DNA of 23,239 nt from DASVXQ01 sp046727955 (GCA_046727955.1 JBKPDO010000132.1:1-23239), one strand, 5' to 3'; positions 6,388 to 15,069 are shown, numbered from the stretch's first letter. Notes: a model not told the origin generated them from the sequence alone. Translations and numbers: made by a program.

Positions 6388-8739
6388 ATGGCGCAGCAGC
6401 ACCCCGCAGCGGTCCCCAATGGGCTGGCGGTTGATCGCGAGCCCCCTGCCGTGCCGGCTGCGCCCGGTCGCAACAGCGCCGCCGACGACCCCGCCGGCGG
6501 CCTCGCGGCCACGCGGCTGCGCCCCTACGACGCTGAGCCGCCGCCAGAGCCTGACGTGGAGCCGTTGCTCCGCAAGATGAAGCACCGCAATCCCAAGGCC
6601 GATCTGGTGCTCGTCCGCCGCGCCTACGAGGTGGCCAAGGCGCGCCATGGGGAGCAGGTGCGAAAGTCCGGCCTTCCGTTCATCGCCCACCCGTTCGGCG
6701 TCGCCATGATCGTGGCGGACCTCGGCCTGGACGCCACCTCGATCATCGCGGCGCTGGTCCACGACGTGGTCGAGGACACGTCCATGACCCTGGACGAGGT
6801 CGAGGCCCAGTTCGGGCCCGAGGTGGGCAAGATCACCGACGGGCTCACCAAGCTGGACCGGATCGGCTTCGAGACGCGCGAGGCCGCCCAGGCCGAGACC
6901 ATCCGCAAGATGGTCATCGCCATGGCGCGCGACATCCGCGTACTGCTCATCAAGCTCGCCGACCGCCTCCACAACATGCGCGACATCGGCTACCTGCCGC
7001 GCGAGAAGCAGGAGCGCAAGGCGCGGGAGACGCTGGAGATCTACGCGCCGCTGGCCAACCGGCTCGGCATGCACCAGCTCAAGTGGGAGCTCGAGGACCT
7101 CGCCTTCGCCGCGCTCTTCCCGAAGCGCTACGAAGAGATCGTGCGCATGACCACCGACCGGCAGCCCGAGCGCGAGGTGTACCTCGCCAACGTGATCGAG
7201 CAGGTGAACGCCCAGCTCAGGACGCTGAAGATCCGTGCGGAGATCACCGGTCGGCCGAAGCACTACTACTCGATCTACGAGAAGATGGTGCTGCGCGGCA
7301 AGGACTTCTCCGACATCTTCGACCTGGTGGGGGTGCGCATCCTCACCGACTCGATCAAGGACTGCTACGCGGCGCTCGGGCAGGTCCATGCGCTCTGGAA
7401 GCCAGTGCCGGGGCGCTTCAAGGACTACATCGCGATGCCCAAGTTCAACCTCTACCAGAGCTTGCACACCACGGTGGTCGGTCCGGAGGGCAAGCCGCTG
7501 GAGATCCAGATCCGCACCAAGGCGATGCACCAGACCGCCGAGTACGGCATCGCCGCCCACTGGCGCTACAAGTCCAGGGACGCCAAGGGCAACCCGACCG
7601 AGCAGGAGATGGGCTGGCTGCGGCAGCTCATCGACTGGCAGCGGGAGCTGTCCGACCCCAAGGACTTCATCGACAACCTCAAGACCGACCTCTACGTCGA
7701 CGAGGTCTTCGTCTTCACCCCGAAGGGCGACGTGATCCAGCTCCCCGCCGGGGCGACGCCGATCGACTTCGCCTATGCGGTCCACACCGAAGTCGGCCAC
7801 CGCTGCGTCGGCGCCCGCGTGAACAAGCGGCTGGTGCCACTCGAGTACGCGCTGCAGAACGGCGACACCGTCGAGATCTTCACCTCGAAGGCCCCAGACG
7901 CCGGCCCGTCGCGGGACTGGCTGGGGATCGTCAAGACCCCGCGCGCCCGCAACAAGATCCGCCAGTGGTTCTCCAAGGAGCGGCGCGAGGACGCCATCGA
8001 GGCGGGCAAGGAGGCGCTGGTCCGCGCGATGCGCAAGGCTGGCCTGCCGCTGCAGCGGCTGACCCAGGGCGGCGCACTGGCGGCGCTCGCCTCGGAGATG
8101 CGCTTCCAGAACCTGGACGCGCTCTACGCAGCGGTCGGCTCTGGCCAGGTCACCGCCCCCAACGTGGTCGGCCGCCTGCAGGCGGACCTCGGCGAGGAGG
8201 AGCAGGAGGACGAGGACCTGCCCCTGCGCCGCGCCACGCGCCCGGTCCGCCCGCTGCCCGCCAGCCGGGGCGTGGTGGTCAAGGGCGTCGATGACGTCTG
8301 GGTCAAGCTAGCCCGGTGCTGCACCCCCGTGCCGCGGGACCCGATCATCGGGTTCGTGACCCGTGGCCACGGGGTCAGCGTGCACCGCTCCGACTGCCCG
8401 AACGCCGCCGACCTGCGCCGTCACCCCAACCGCATGATCGAGGTCAGCTGGGACGCCTCCGGGCCCTCGGTGTTCGCGGTCACCATCCAGGTCGAGGCGC
8501 TCGACCGCACCAAGCTGCTGCGGGACATCACCGAGGTCCTCTCCGACCACCACGTGAACATCGTGTCGGCCACGGTCGCCACCGGCCGCGACCGGATCGC
8601 CACGCTGCGCTTCACCTTCGAGCTGGCCGACATCTCCCACCTGGCCCACGTGCTCTCCAGCGTCAAGCGGGTGGACGGCGTCTACGACGCGTTCCGGGTG
8701 GTTCCCCACGGCAACGGCCACGACGACGGCTCGGAGTAG
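6388..8739 (+). CDS. relA: bifunctional (p)ppGpp synthetase/hydrolase Rel
   Basis: Rel makes and degrades the alarmone (p)ppGpp in the stringent response. The 783-residue protein has all domains in order. The HD hydrolase has His101, His125-Asp126, Glu129-Asp130 and Asp192, each exactly 48 higher than the catalytic residues of the Streptococcus enzyme Rel-Seq, so hydrolase activity should be intact. The synthetase has Asp312 (FDLVGVR), Glu372 (EIQIRT) and an RFKD motif (343-346) that marks bifunctional Rel rather than RelA with EXDD. A TGS domain follows (about 440-500), then a Cys-Cys/His-Cys element (C644, C645, H666, C670) and a C-terminal ACT domain (about 695-770). The first 50 residues are Pro/Ala-rich and not conserved. 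The ATG at 6388 has AGGTGG (6377-6382). A hairpin element follows the stop. Confidence 0.97.
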   Translation: MAQQHPAAVPNGLAVDREPPAVPAAPGRNSAADDPAGGLAATRLRPYDAEPPPEPDVEPLLRKMKHRNPKADLVLVRRAYEVAKARHGEQVRKSGLPFIAHPFGVAMIVADLGLDATSIIAALVHDVVEDTSMTLDEVEAQFGPEVGKITDGLTKLDRIGFETREAAQAETIRKMVIAMARDIRVLLIKLADRLHNMRDIGYLPREKQERKARETLEIYAPLANRLGMHQLKWELEDLAFAALFPKRYEEIVRMTTDRQPEREVYLANVIEQVNAQLRTLKIRAEITGRPKHYYSIYEKMVLRGKDFSDIFDLVGVRILTDSIKDCYAALGQVHALWKPVPGRFKDYIAMPKFNLYQSLHTTVVGPEGKPLEIQIRTKAMHQTAEYGIAAHWRYKSRDAKGNPTEQEMGWLRQLIDWQRELSDPKDFIDNLKTDLYVDEVFVFTPKGDVIQLPAGATPIDFAYAVHTEVGHRCVGARVNKRLVPLEYALQNGDTVEIFTSKAPDAGPSRDWLGIVKTPRARNKIRQWFSKERREDAIEAGKEALVRAMRKAGLPLQRLTQGGALAALASEMRFQNLDALYAAVGSGQVTAPNVVGRLQADLGEEEQEDEDLPLRRATRPVRPLPASRGVVVKGVDDVWVKLARCCTPVPRDPIIGFVTRGHGVSVHRSDCPNAADLRRHPNRMIEVSWDASGPSVFAVTIQVEALDRTKLLRDITEVLSDHHVNIVSATVATGRDRIATLRFTFELADISHLAHVLSSVKRVDGVYDAFRVVPHGNGHDDGSE

Positions 8740-8763
8740 CCAGTGCACGACCGGCTGCGGGCA

Positions 8764-8852
8764 ACCATGGCACAGGCGCTCTTCGGGATTAGGGTGAGGC
8801 CGGCACAGGCGCTCTTGGGGGGCCGTGGGGGGAGCGAGCTCCCCCCACATGG
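8764..8852 (+). repeat. dispersed 3'-end hairpin element, copy 2 (head duplicated)
   Basis: Begins 24 nt after the rel stop. The head ACCATGGCACAGGCGCTCTT (8764-8783) is followed by 18 unrelated bases, then a second head part GGCACAGGCGCTCTT (8802-8816), GGGGGG, CCGT and the hairpin GTGGGGGGAGC (8825-8835) with GCTCCCCCCAC (8838-8848). The two spacer bases between the arms are GA here but TC in copy 1. ATGG (8849-8852) closes the unit. It fills most of the 164-bp rel-dtd gap. Confidence 0.9.
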
Positions 8853-8903
8853 ATCGGGCCGGCGCGCAAGATCGGTCGCCGCCGCACTCCCGTGGCTCGC
8901 CCG

Positions 8904-9353
8904 GTGAGAGCCGTCGTGTCGCGGGTGGCGTGGGCGCGGGTCGTGGTCGGAGGGGAGATCGTCGGGGAGATCGGGCCGGGGCTTCTGGTGCTGGTCGGGG
9001 TTGCGCACGGCGACGGGCGCGCTGAGGTGGAGTGGCTCGCCGACAAGGTCGCTGGCCTGCGGGTCTTCGACGACGGGGCCGGCAGGATGAACCGCTCGCT
9101 GGCGGAGGCTGGCGGTGGGGCGCTGGTGGTCAGCCAGTTCACCCTCTACGGCGACGCCCGCAGGGGCAGGCGGCCGTCCTACGTGCACGCCGCCCGTCCG
9201 GAGCAGGCGGCGCCGGTGGTCGACGCGGTCGCCGAGCGGCTGGCCGCCGCCGGGGTCAAGGTCGCCGCCGGTCGCTTCGGCGCCCACATGACCGTCGAGT
9301 CCGCCGGCGACGGCCCCGTCACCATCCTGCTCGACAGCGCACGCCTATTCTGA
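8904..9353 (+). CDS. dtd: D-aminoacyl-tRNA deacylase (Dtd)
   Basis: Dtd removes D-amino acids, and glycine from mischarged tRNA(Ala), from aminoacyl-tRNA. The 149-residue product begins MRAVVSRV as in the family. It carries SQFT at 77-80 and the Gly-cisPro pair at 137-138 (GDGPVT), the same numbers as in the E. coli enzyme. That agreement makes the GTG at 8904 the likely start rather than the GTG at 8892 four codons earlier. Neither start has a clear Shine-Dalgarno site. The gene follows rel with copy 2 of the hairpin element between them, and it converges on the cyclophilin gene with only 15 bp between stops. Confidence 0.93.
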   Translation: MRAVVSRVAWARVVVGGEIVGEIGPGLLVLVGVAHGDGRAEVEWLADKVAGLRVFDDGAGRMNRSLAEAGGGALVVSQFTLYGDARRGRRPSYVHAARPEQAAPVVDAVAERLAAAGVKVAAGRFGAHMTVESAGDGPVTILLDSARLF

Positions 9354-9368
9354 GGTCATCAACCGCGC

Positions 9369-10214
9369 TCAGCGGACCTGGATGGTGAGCTTCTCGATCC
9401 AGACCGCCTGCGTCGGGCTGTCGCCGCTGGCGCCGCCGACCGGCGCCTGCCCGATCTTGTCGACCACCGACTGGCCGGAGACCACCTTGCCGAAGACCGC
9501 GTAGGCGCGGTTCCAGCCGGCGTTGTTGTTGTCCTTGGTGTTGATATAGAACTGGCTGCCAGCCGAGTTCGGCGTCGAGGACTTCGCCATCGCCACCGTG
9601 TACTTCGCGTACGGCGCCGCGCCCTTTGGCGGCTCGTCCTTGATGGTGTAGCCGGGCCCGCCCTTGCCGTCGCCACGCGGGTCGCCGCCCTGGATCACTC
9701 CGATGTTGGCGCCGCCATGGATGATCCGGTGGAACCAGGTGGAGTCGTAGAAGCCCTTGCGCGCCAGGGTCACGAAATTGGCGGCCGCGATCGGCGCGCT
9801 CGCCGGGTCCATCTGGACGGTGAACTTGCCGCAGGAGGTCGTGAACTCCGCCAGGTAGGTGTGCCCCGCCTGGAGCCGCTGGGTCGGCGCCGTCTTTGAC
9901 ATCGGGTGAGCGTGGCGTCGCGGCAGCTCGCCGCCGCAGGCGACCGTCGCGGGCGCGCTCGGCGCGTCGATCCGGGCGCCGGTCGGCGCCACGGTGGTCT
10001 GGGTCGGCGCGGTGGTCTGGGTGGCCTTGCTCGCCGAGGGCTTGCCCGCCGGCCGGGTGGCGAGCATGACCCCGCCCACGCCCGCCAGCAGCGCGATCAG
10101 CACTCCGAGCGTCCCGTAGGTGATCAGGGCGCGGCGCCGCCGCACCTTGCGGCGCTCCGCCTCGCGCCTGGCCTTGAGCCTGGCCAGCTCGCGCTGGCGT
10201 GTCTTGCTCGGCAT
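9369..10214 (-). CDS. membrane-anchored cyclophilin-type peptidyl-prolyl isomerase
   Basis: Cyclophilins speed cis/trans isomerisation of prolyl bonds and assist folding. The 281-residue protein has a very basic N terminus (about 1-28), one transmembrane helix (about 30-52), a Thr/Ala/Pro-rich linker and a C-terminal cyclophilin domain (about 115-280). That domain shows FTTSCGKFTVQMDP, FHRIIHGG, VIQGGDPRGDGKGGPGY and AGSQFYINT. The catalytic Arg of FHR is present; the usual F-M/Q segment is replaced by NIGVIQ, close to the mycobacterial PpiB form. The domain should lie outside the membrane. The start has GGAGGGAA 6 nt upstream. It runs opposite to its neighbours, and the Mycobacterium ppiB gene beside relA is, from memory, also inverted. 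Confidence 0.93.
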   Translation of the reverse strand: MPSKTRQRELARLKARREAERRKVRRRRALITYGTLGVLIALLAGVGGVMLATRPAGKPSASKATQTTAPTQTTVAPTGARIDAPSAPATVACGGELPRRHAHPMSKTAPTQRLQAGHTYLAEFTTSCGKFTVQMDPASAPIAAANFVTLARKGFYDSTWFHRIIHGGANIGVIQGGDPRGDGKGGPGYTIKDEPPKGAAPYAKYTVAMAKSSTPNSAGSQFYINTKDNNNAGWNRAYAVFGKVVSGQSVVDKIGQAPVGGASGDSPTQAVWIEKLTIQVR

Positions 10215-10499
10215 TGCTGGTTCCCTCCGGCGACGGTTCGACGGGGATCGCGCGCCGCACGCAAGCCGCGCGCAAGAAAACGTGCGCTTTGGAGTTTACG
10301 GCCTCGAACGCCGGGCTGCGTGACCGAACCGCGCCAAGGCCGCCCGGCGCCGCCTTGCCGCGCCAAGATCCCTTGTCAGGGGCCTGTGGAAAACCGGATG
10401 GGCCGGTCCGGCGCTTCCTATAGACTCGCCTGGAGCCCATCGACTCGAATCGTACGGCCTCAGCGGCCTCTTGAACTTTCTTGGAGACAACGACCTCCG
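10215..10499. promoter_or_regulatory. divergent promoter region between the PPIase and MBL hydrolase genes
   Basis: This 285-bp gap must drive both divergent genes. Toward the hydrolase, TATAGA/TAGACT (10419-10426) is an AT-rich -10-like box in a GC-rich setting, about 75 bp before the start; no good -35 is seen. Toward the PPIase, TAAACT on the minus strand (10293-10298) is a possible -10. GCGCA (10270-10274) and TGCGC (10283-10287) form a small hairpin. No gene is evident. Confidence 0.35.
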
Positions 10500-11162
10500 A
10501 TGCTCATCGCCGGATTTCCCGCGGGATACTTTCAGACCAACTGCTACGTGGTGGCGGCCCGTCCGGGTGCCGAGGCGCTGGTCGTCGACCCCGGACAGGA
10601 CGCCCTGCCCGGGATCCAGGACCTCTGCGACCGGCACCGTCTCAGGCCCGTGGCCGCGCTGCTGACCCACGGCCACCTCGACCACGTCTGGAGCGTGGCA
10701 CCGCTGGCCGACGCGCGCGGCATCCCCGCCTACGTCCACCCGGCGGACCGCCACCTGCTCCGCGACCCGCTGGCCGGGCTGGGGCCGGAGACGCGCGCCG
10801 CCCTCGGCGGCTTCGAGCTACAGGAGCCCGACGACGTCCGCGAGCTGGCCGACGGCGGAGTCCTGGAGCTTGCGGGGCTCCAGGTCACCGTCGACCACAC
10901 CCCGGGACACACCCCCGGCCACGTCACCTTCCGGCTGCCGGGCACGCTGCTCTCCGGTGACCTGGTCTTCGCCGGCTCGATCGGCCGCACCGATCTGCCG
11001 GGCGGCTCGATGCGGGACATGCTCGCCTCGCTTGCCGGCCGCTTCCTCGTCCTGCCCGACGAGACCGAGGTGCTGCCCGGGCACGGGCCCACCACCACGG
11101 TGGGGCGCGAGCGGGCCAGCAACCCGTTCCTGGTCGACCTGCTCGCGGAGGAGCGTCGATGA
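10500..11162 (+). CDS. MBL-fold metallo-hydrolase (glyoxalase II-like)
   Basis: This 220-residue cytosolic metallo-beta-lactamase-fold protein has the metal-binding THGHLDH motif, the later His of PGHTPGH, the SGDLVF Asp and the C-terminal LPGHGP His. Such proteins beside hisS are often annotated as hydroxyacylglutathione hydrolase-like, but actinobacteria mostly use other thiols, so the substrate is unknown. A longer reading frame begins far upstream, but the ATG at 10500 gives the family's normal N terminus; GGAGA (10483-10487) is 12 nt away. Its stop overlaps the hisS ATG, so it is coupled to hisS and aspS. The same neighbour sits next to hisS in Mycobacterium. Confidence 0.92.
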   Translation: MLIAGFPAGYFQTNCYVVAARPGAEALVVDPGQDALPGIQDLCDRHRLRPVAALLTHGHLDHVWSVAPLADARGIPAYVHPADRHLLRDPLAGLGPETRAALGGFELQEPDDVRELADGGVLELAGLQVTVDHTPGHTPGHVTFRLPGTLLSGDLVFAGSIGRTDLPGGSMRDMLASLAGRFLVLPDETEVLPGHGPTTTVGRERASNPFLVDLLAEERR

Positions 11163-12538
11163 GCCCGCGCTTCGAGGCCCCCAGGGGCGCCTTCGACTAC
11201 CTGCCGCCGAGCGGCGATGTCCGCGCGGCGGTCGAGCGGGTGATGCTCGAGCAGGCACGGCTCGCCGGCTACCAGCGCATCGAGGTCCCGATCTTCGAGG
11301 ACACCGCGCTGTTCGCGCGCAGCATCGGGGAGTCCACCGATGTCGTGCAAAAGGAGATGTACACCTTTGTCGACAAAGGCGGTCGCTCCCTGACCCTGCG
11401 GCCCGAGCTGACCGCCGGGGTGACCCGCGCGCTCATCGAGCACGGCCGCCTCGGCGGAGCGCTGATCAAGGTCGCCACCAGCGGCCCGAACTTCCGCCAC
11501 GAGCGGCCTCAGGCGGGTCGGCAGCGCCAGTTCCACCAAGTGGACATCGAGGCGCTCGGGAGCGCGGACCCGGCCGTCGACGCCGACGTGATCCTGGTGG
11601 GGCACGAGATCTTCCGCATCCTCGGGCTCGAGGTGACGCTGCTGCTCACCAGCCTCGGCGACGCCGAGTGCCGGCCCGTCTACCGGGAGCGCCTGCTCGA
11701 GTTCCTGCGCGGGCTCGGCGACAAGCTGCCCGCGGAGGTCCGAGCCCGCGCGGAGCAGAACCCGCTGCGGGTGCTCGACATGAAGGACCCGCTGGTGCGC
11801 GAGCTGACCGCCGACGCCCCGCTGATGCGCGACTCGCTCTGCGCCGCCTGCAAGGCGCACGACGAGACCGTGCGCGCCCTGCTTGCCGACGTGAGCGTTG
11901 GCTGGGTCGAGGCACCCCGGCTGGTGCGCGGGCTCGACTACTACGTGCGCACCACCTTCGAGTGGGAGGCCACCGAGCTGGAGTCGGCCCAGAGCGCCCT
12001 CGGCGGCGGCGGCCGCTACGACGGGCTGTCCGAGCTGCTCGACGGCCCACGCGCGCCGGGCATCGGCTGGGCGATCGGCCTCGACCGCACCATGCTGGCG
12101 CTGGAGCGGTCCGGCCGCCTCCCCGCCCCACCCCGCCAGCTCGAGGCGCTCGTCCTGCCGCTCGTCCCGGCGGCCCGGGGAACGGCGATGGCGCTCGTGC
12201 GCGACCTGCGGCGTGCCGGACTGGCCGCCGACCTGCCCTACGCGGAGCGGAGCCTGCGGGGCCACATGAAGGCCGCCGCCAAGCTGGGCGCCCGTGCGGT
12301 GGTGCTGCTGGGCGAGGAGGAGCTCGCGGACCGGCAGGCGAGCGTGCGCGACATGGCCGCCAGGGAGCAGGCGCGAGTTCCCCTCGACGCCGTCCCCGCC
12401 CGGGTCGCCGAGATCGCCGGCTCCCCCGCCGACCTTCCCGAGCCGGACGAGACCGCCGACGAGACCGCCGACGAGACCGCCGACGAGACCGCCGACGACA
12501 TCGGCGAGAGCCCCGACGACCAAGGAGCCGCCCCGTGA
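11159..12538 (+). CDS. hisS: histidyl-tRNA synthetase
   Basis: HisRS, a class II enzyme, attaches histidine to tRNA(His). The 459-residue product shows motif-2-region segments LRPELTAG (80-87) and FRHERPQ (112-118), the histidine-specific RGLDYY with Arg257, the glycine-rich ALGGGGRYDGL, and motif 3 GIGWAIGLDR. A C-terminal anticodon-binding domain follows. The ATG overlaps the hydrolase stop (ATGA), and its own TGA overlaps the aspS GTG. Standard HisRS is about 420-430 residues; the extra length is an acidic tail with four DETA repeats (residues about 430-445) that is unlikely to be part of the fold. Confidence 0.96.
   Translation: MSPRFEAPRGAFDYLPPSGDVRAAVERVMLEQARLAGYQRIEVPIFEDTALFARSIGESTDVVQKEMYTFVDKGGRSLTLRPELTAGVTRALIEHGRLGGALIKVATSGPNFRHERPQAGRQRQFHQVDIEALGSADPAVDADVILVGHEIFRILGLEVTLLLTSLGDAECRPVYRERLLEFLRGLGDKLPAEVRARAEQNPLRVLDMKDPLVRELTADAPLMRDSLCAACKAHDETVRALLADVSVGWVEAPRLVRGLDYYVRTTFEWEATELESAQSALGGGGRYDGLSELLDGPRAPGIGWAIGLDRTMLALERSGRLPAPPRQLEALVLPLVPAARGTAMALVRDLRRAGLAADLPYAERSLRGHMKAAAKLGARAVVLLGEEELADRQASVRDMAAREQARVPLDAVPARVAEIAGSPADLPEPDETADETADETADETADDIGESPDDQGAAP
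12446..12493 (+). repeat. 12-bp in-frame tandem repeat in the hisS tail
   Basis: GACGAGACCGCC is repeated four times exactly (12446, 12458, 12470, 12482), encoding Asp-Glu-Thr-Ala each time. The perfect identity at the DNA level, including third positions, indicates recent repeat expansion rather than selection on the protein alone. Confidence 0.93.
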
Positions 12539-14340
12539 CCCGCCCTCTCCTCGGCGCCATGCGGTCGCACGCCTGCGGCACGCTGCGCGCGGCCGACGCC
12601 GGCACCGAGGTCCGGCTGGCTGGCTGGGCCGCGCGACGCCGCGACCACGGCGGGGTGGTGTTCATCGACCTGCGGGACGCCTCCGGGGTCGTCCAGGTGG
12701 TCGTGCACCCCGACCACGCGCCGCGGGCCGCGGCCGCCGCCCACGCCGTGCGCCTGGAGGACTGCATCCGCGTGACCGGCACTGTCGGCCCCCGGCCCGC
12801 CGGCAACGAGAACCCGGACCTGGAGACTGGCGAGGTCGAGGTCTCGGTCAGCGAGCTCGAGGTGCTCGCCCCGTCGGCCACCCCGCCGTTCCCGCTCGAG
12901 GACCGGGCCGAGGTCGACGAGGCCCTGCGCCTGCAGTACCGCTACCTGGACCTGCGCCGCCCCTCGATGCAGCGGCAGCTCGCGGTGCGCGCCAAGGCCG
13001 CCGCGGTGGTCCGCCGCGTGCTCGGCGAGCTCGGCTTCCTCGAGATCGAGACGCCCTATCTCACCCGCTCGACTCCGGAGGGCGCCCGCGACTTCCTGGT
13101 GACCACCCACCTGCAGCCGGGCGAGATGTACGCCCTGCCGCAGTCGCCGCAGCTCTTCAAGCAGCTGCTGATGGTGTCCGGGTTCGAGCGCTATTACCAG
13201 ATCGTGCGCTGCTTCCGCGACGAGGCGCTGCGGGCCGACCGCCAGCCCGAGTTCACCCAGCTGGACCTGGAGATGTCCTTCCTGGACGAGGAGGACGTCT
13301 ACCGGCTGGGCGAGGAGCTGATGGTGGCGGTCTGGCGCGAGGTCCTTGGCGTGGAGCTGCCGCGGCCGTTCCCGCGACTAACCCACGCCGAGGCGATGCG
13401 CCGCTTCGGCAGCGACAAGCCGGACCTGCGCTACGGCATGGAGCTGGTCGATCTCGGCGAGGTGTTCGCCGCCACCGAGGTCGGCGTGCTCGCCGGCGCG
13501 CTGGCCGACGAGGGCTCGGTGGTCGGGCTCAGGGTCCCGGGCGGGGCGGACCTTTCCCGTAGGGAGATCGACGCCTTGGCAGAGACCGCAAAGGCAAGGG
13601 GTGCCAGGGGGCTCGCCTGGGTGGCGGTCGAGCCCGGCGGGCTGCGCTCGCCGCTGGACAGGTTCTTCTCGGACGAGGAGCGAACCGCCCTGCGCCGGGC
13701 CACCACCGCCGAGCCCGGCGACCTGGTGCTGATCGTCGCCGACCGCACCCCCGTGGCCCGCGCGGTCCTCGGTGAGCTGCGCACCAGGCTGGCCGCCGAG
13801 CGCGGCCTGGTCCCAGAGGGGCGGTGGGCCTTCCTATGGGTGACCGACTTCCCGATGTTCGAGTGGAACGAGGAGGAGCGGCGCTGGGACGCGGCGCATC
13901 ACCCGTTCACGCAGCCGGCGGCCAAGTGGGAGGAGACCTTCGCGGAGGTGCCGGAGGAGGCCACCGCGCGCGCCTACGACCTGGTCCTCAATGGGGTGGA
14001 GCTGGGCAGCGGCAGCATCCGTATCCACCGGGCCGACGTGCAGCGGAAAGTGTTCGAGAAGCTCGGCATCGGCCCGGAGGAGGCCCAGGAGCGGTTTGGG
14101 TTCTTCCTCCGGGGCCTGGAATACGGGGCCCCGCCCCACGGGGGCTTCGCCTTCGGGTTCGACCGGGTCGTGGTGCTACTGGCCGGCGGCAGCTCGATCC
14201 GCGACGTGATCGCCTTTCCCAAGACGCAGTCGGGCGCGGACCCACTGACCGGCGCGCCCGCCTCCGTCCCCGACGACCAGCTCGCCGAGGTCGGTCTGCG
14301 CCGCGCCCAGCCCAGACGCCCAAGTCCGGGACCGGAATGA
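12535..14340 (+). CDS. aspS: aspartyl-tRNA synthetase, probably non-discriminating
   Basis: AspRS, a bacterial class IIb enzyme, charges tRNA(Asp). The 601-residue product has the OB-fold anticodon domain, the catalytic core with QSPQLFKQLLM and FRDEALRADRQPEF (227-240), the bacterial GAD insertion, and motif 3 (EYGAPPHGGFAFGFDR). The anticodon domain has His38 (RRRDHGG) and Gly90 (RPAGN), matching the Pseudomonas residues H31/G81 that relax tRNA specificity. It may therefore also make Asp-tRNA(Asn) for amidation by GatCAB. The GTG start overlaps the hisS stop and has AAGGAG (12522-12527). An in-frame ATG at 12559 is an alternative. A strong hairpin follows. Confidence 0.96.
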   Translation: MTRPLLGAMRSHACGTLRAADAGTEVRLAGWAARRRDHGGVVFIDLRDASGVVQVVVHPDHAPRAAAAAHAVRLEDCIRVTGTVGPRPAGNENPDLETGEVEVSVSELEVLAPSATPPFPLEDRAEVDEALRLQYRYLDLRRPSMQRQLAVRAKAAAVVRRVLGELGFLEIETPYLTRSTPEGARDFLVTTHLQPGEMYALPQSPQLFKQLLMVSGFERYYQIVRCFRDEALRADRQPEFTQLDLEMSFLDEEDVYRLGEELMVAVWREVLGVELPRPFPRLTHAEAMRRFGSDKPDLRYGMELVDLGEVFAATEVGVLAGALADEGSVVGLRVPGGADLSRREIDALAETAKARGARGLAWVAVEPGGLRSPLDRFFSDEERTALRRATTAEPGDLVLIVADRTPVARAVLGELRTRLAAERGLVPEGRWAFLWVTDFPMFEWNEEERRWDAAHHPFTQPAAKWEETFAEVPEEATARAYDLVLNGVELGSGSIRIHRADVQRKVFEKLGIGPEEAQERFGFFLRGLEYGAPPHGGFAFGFDRVVVLLAGGSSIRDVIAFPKTQSGADPLTGAPASVPDDQLAEVGLRRAQPRRPSPGPE

Positions 14341-14390
14341 GGACGTCCTGACCGACGCGGTCGCCATCTGACCTTCGATGCGAGCAGTAA

Positions 14391-14422
14391 GCCGCGGGCG
14401 GAGGGCGGGCTCCGCCCGCGGC
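14391..14422. terminator. strong bidirectional hairpin between aspS and padR
   Basis: GCCGCGGGCGGA (14391-14402) pairs perfectly with TCCGCCCGCGGC (14411-14422), a 12-bp GC stem with an 8-nt loop. It lies 50 bp after the aspS stop and 13 bp after the padR stop on the other strand, as expected for a shared terminator of convergent genes. There is no T run on either side, which is common for actinobacterial terminators. Confidence 0.7.
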
Positions 14423-14435
14423 TGCCAGCGAACTG

Positions 14436-15050
14436 TCAGCGCTCGGTGGTGGGCTCGTCGTCCTCGGCGAGGATGGCGTAGAGGCGACGCCGGGCGTCGG
14501 TGAGGACCTCCAGGGCCTTGGCCTTCTGCTCCTCGGTGCCGGCGTGCAGCACCTGCATCACCGCGGCGCCCGCCTGGAACACGGCGTCACGCATCCGCAG
14601 CGTCGCCTGGTCGACGCCAGCGGTGACCTGGTCCCACGGCGTCTGCCCGGCGGGCTGGCGCTCGGCTTCCTGCCGGCCGGCGTCGGTCAGCGAGAACAGG
14701 CGCTTGCCCTCGGTCTCCTGGCTGGTGATCAGGCCCTCGTCCTCGAGCATCTGCAGAGTCGGGTAGACGGAACCGGGACTGGGCTGCCACATCCCGCCGG
14801 TGCGGCCGCTCAGCTCCTGGATCATCTCGTAGCCGTGCATGGGGCGCTCGGTCAGGAGCGCCAGGATCGCGGCGCGCACGTCGCCGCGCCGGGCCCGGCC
14901 TCTGGGGAAGGGCCCGTGGCCACGCCACCCGAACGGCCCCGGAGGCCCGAAGGGGCCACGCGGCCCGAATGGCATCTGCCAAGGGCCGAACGCGGGGTAG
15001 GCGACGTCGTGCTCGTGCTCCCCGCGCATGAACTTGAATACTGGTCGCAT
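14436..15050 (-). CDS. PadR-family transcriptional regulator
   Basis: PadR proteins are dimeric winged-helix repressors, often autoregulated and responding to small molecules. The 204-residue product has a Gly/Pro/Phe-rich N terminus (about 18-50, GPxGPFG repeats), then the winged helix (about 58-135) with RAAILALLTERPMHGYEMIQ and the wing segment PSPGSVYPTLQMLEDEGLI. A C-terminal helical region (about 150-200) follows. The start is fixed by GGAGGTGAT just upstream on the minus strand. The gene stands alone on this strand between aspS and rarA, so its targets beyond itself are unknown. Palindromes overlap its promoter. From memory, a padR gene here is not part of the usual actinobacterial order, so it may be an insertion. 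Confidence 0.92.
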   Translation of the reverse strand: MRPVFKFMRGEHEHDVAYPAFGPWQMPFGPRGPFGPPGPFGWRGHGPFPRGRARRGDVRAAILALLTERPMHGYEMIQELSGRTGGMWQPSPGSVYPTLQMLEDEGLITSQETEGKRLFSLTDAGRQEAERQPAGQTPWDQVTAGVDQATLRMRDAVFQAGAAVMQVLHAGTEEQKAKALEVLTDARRRLYAILAEDDEPTTER

Positions 15051-15069
15051 CGCGCATCACCTCCGCTGT

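Noticed and set aside
8892..8903. Earlier GTG start for dtd
   Set aside because: Starting at 8904 gives the family N terminus and places SQFT at 77-80 and Gly-Pro at 137-138, as in E. coli Dtd.
9906..10499. Upstream extension of the MBL hydrolase frame by 198 codons
   Set aside because: The extension overlaps the PPIase gene and the divergent promoter region, has no domain, and the ATG at 10500 gives a normal-length enzyme.
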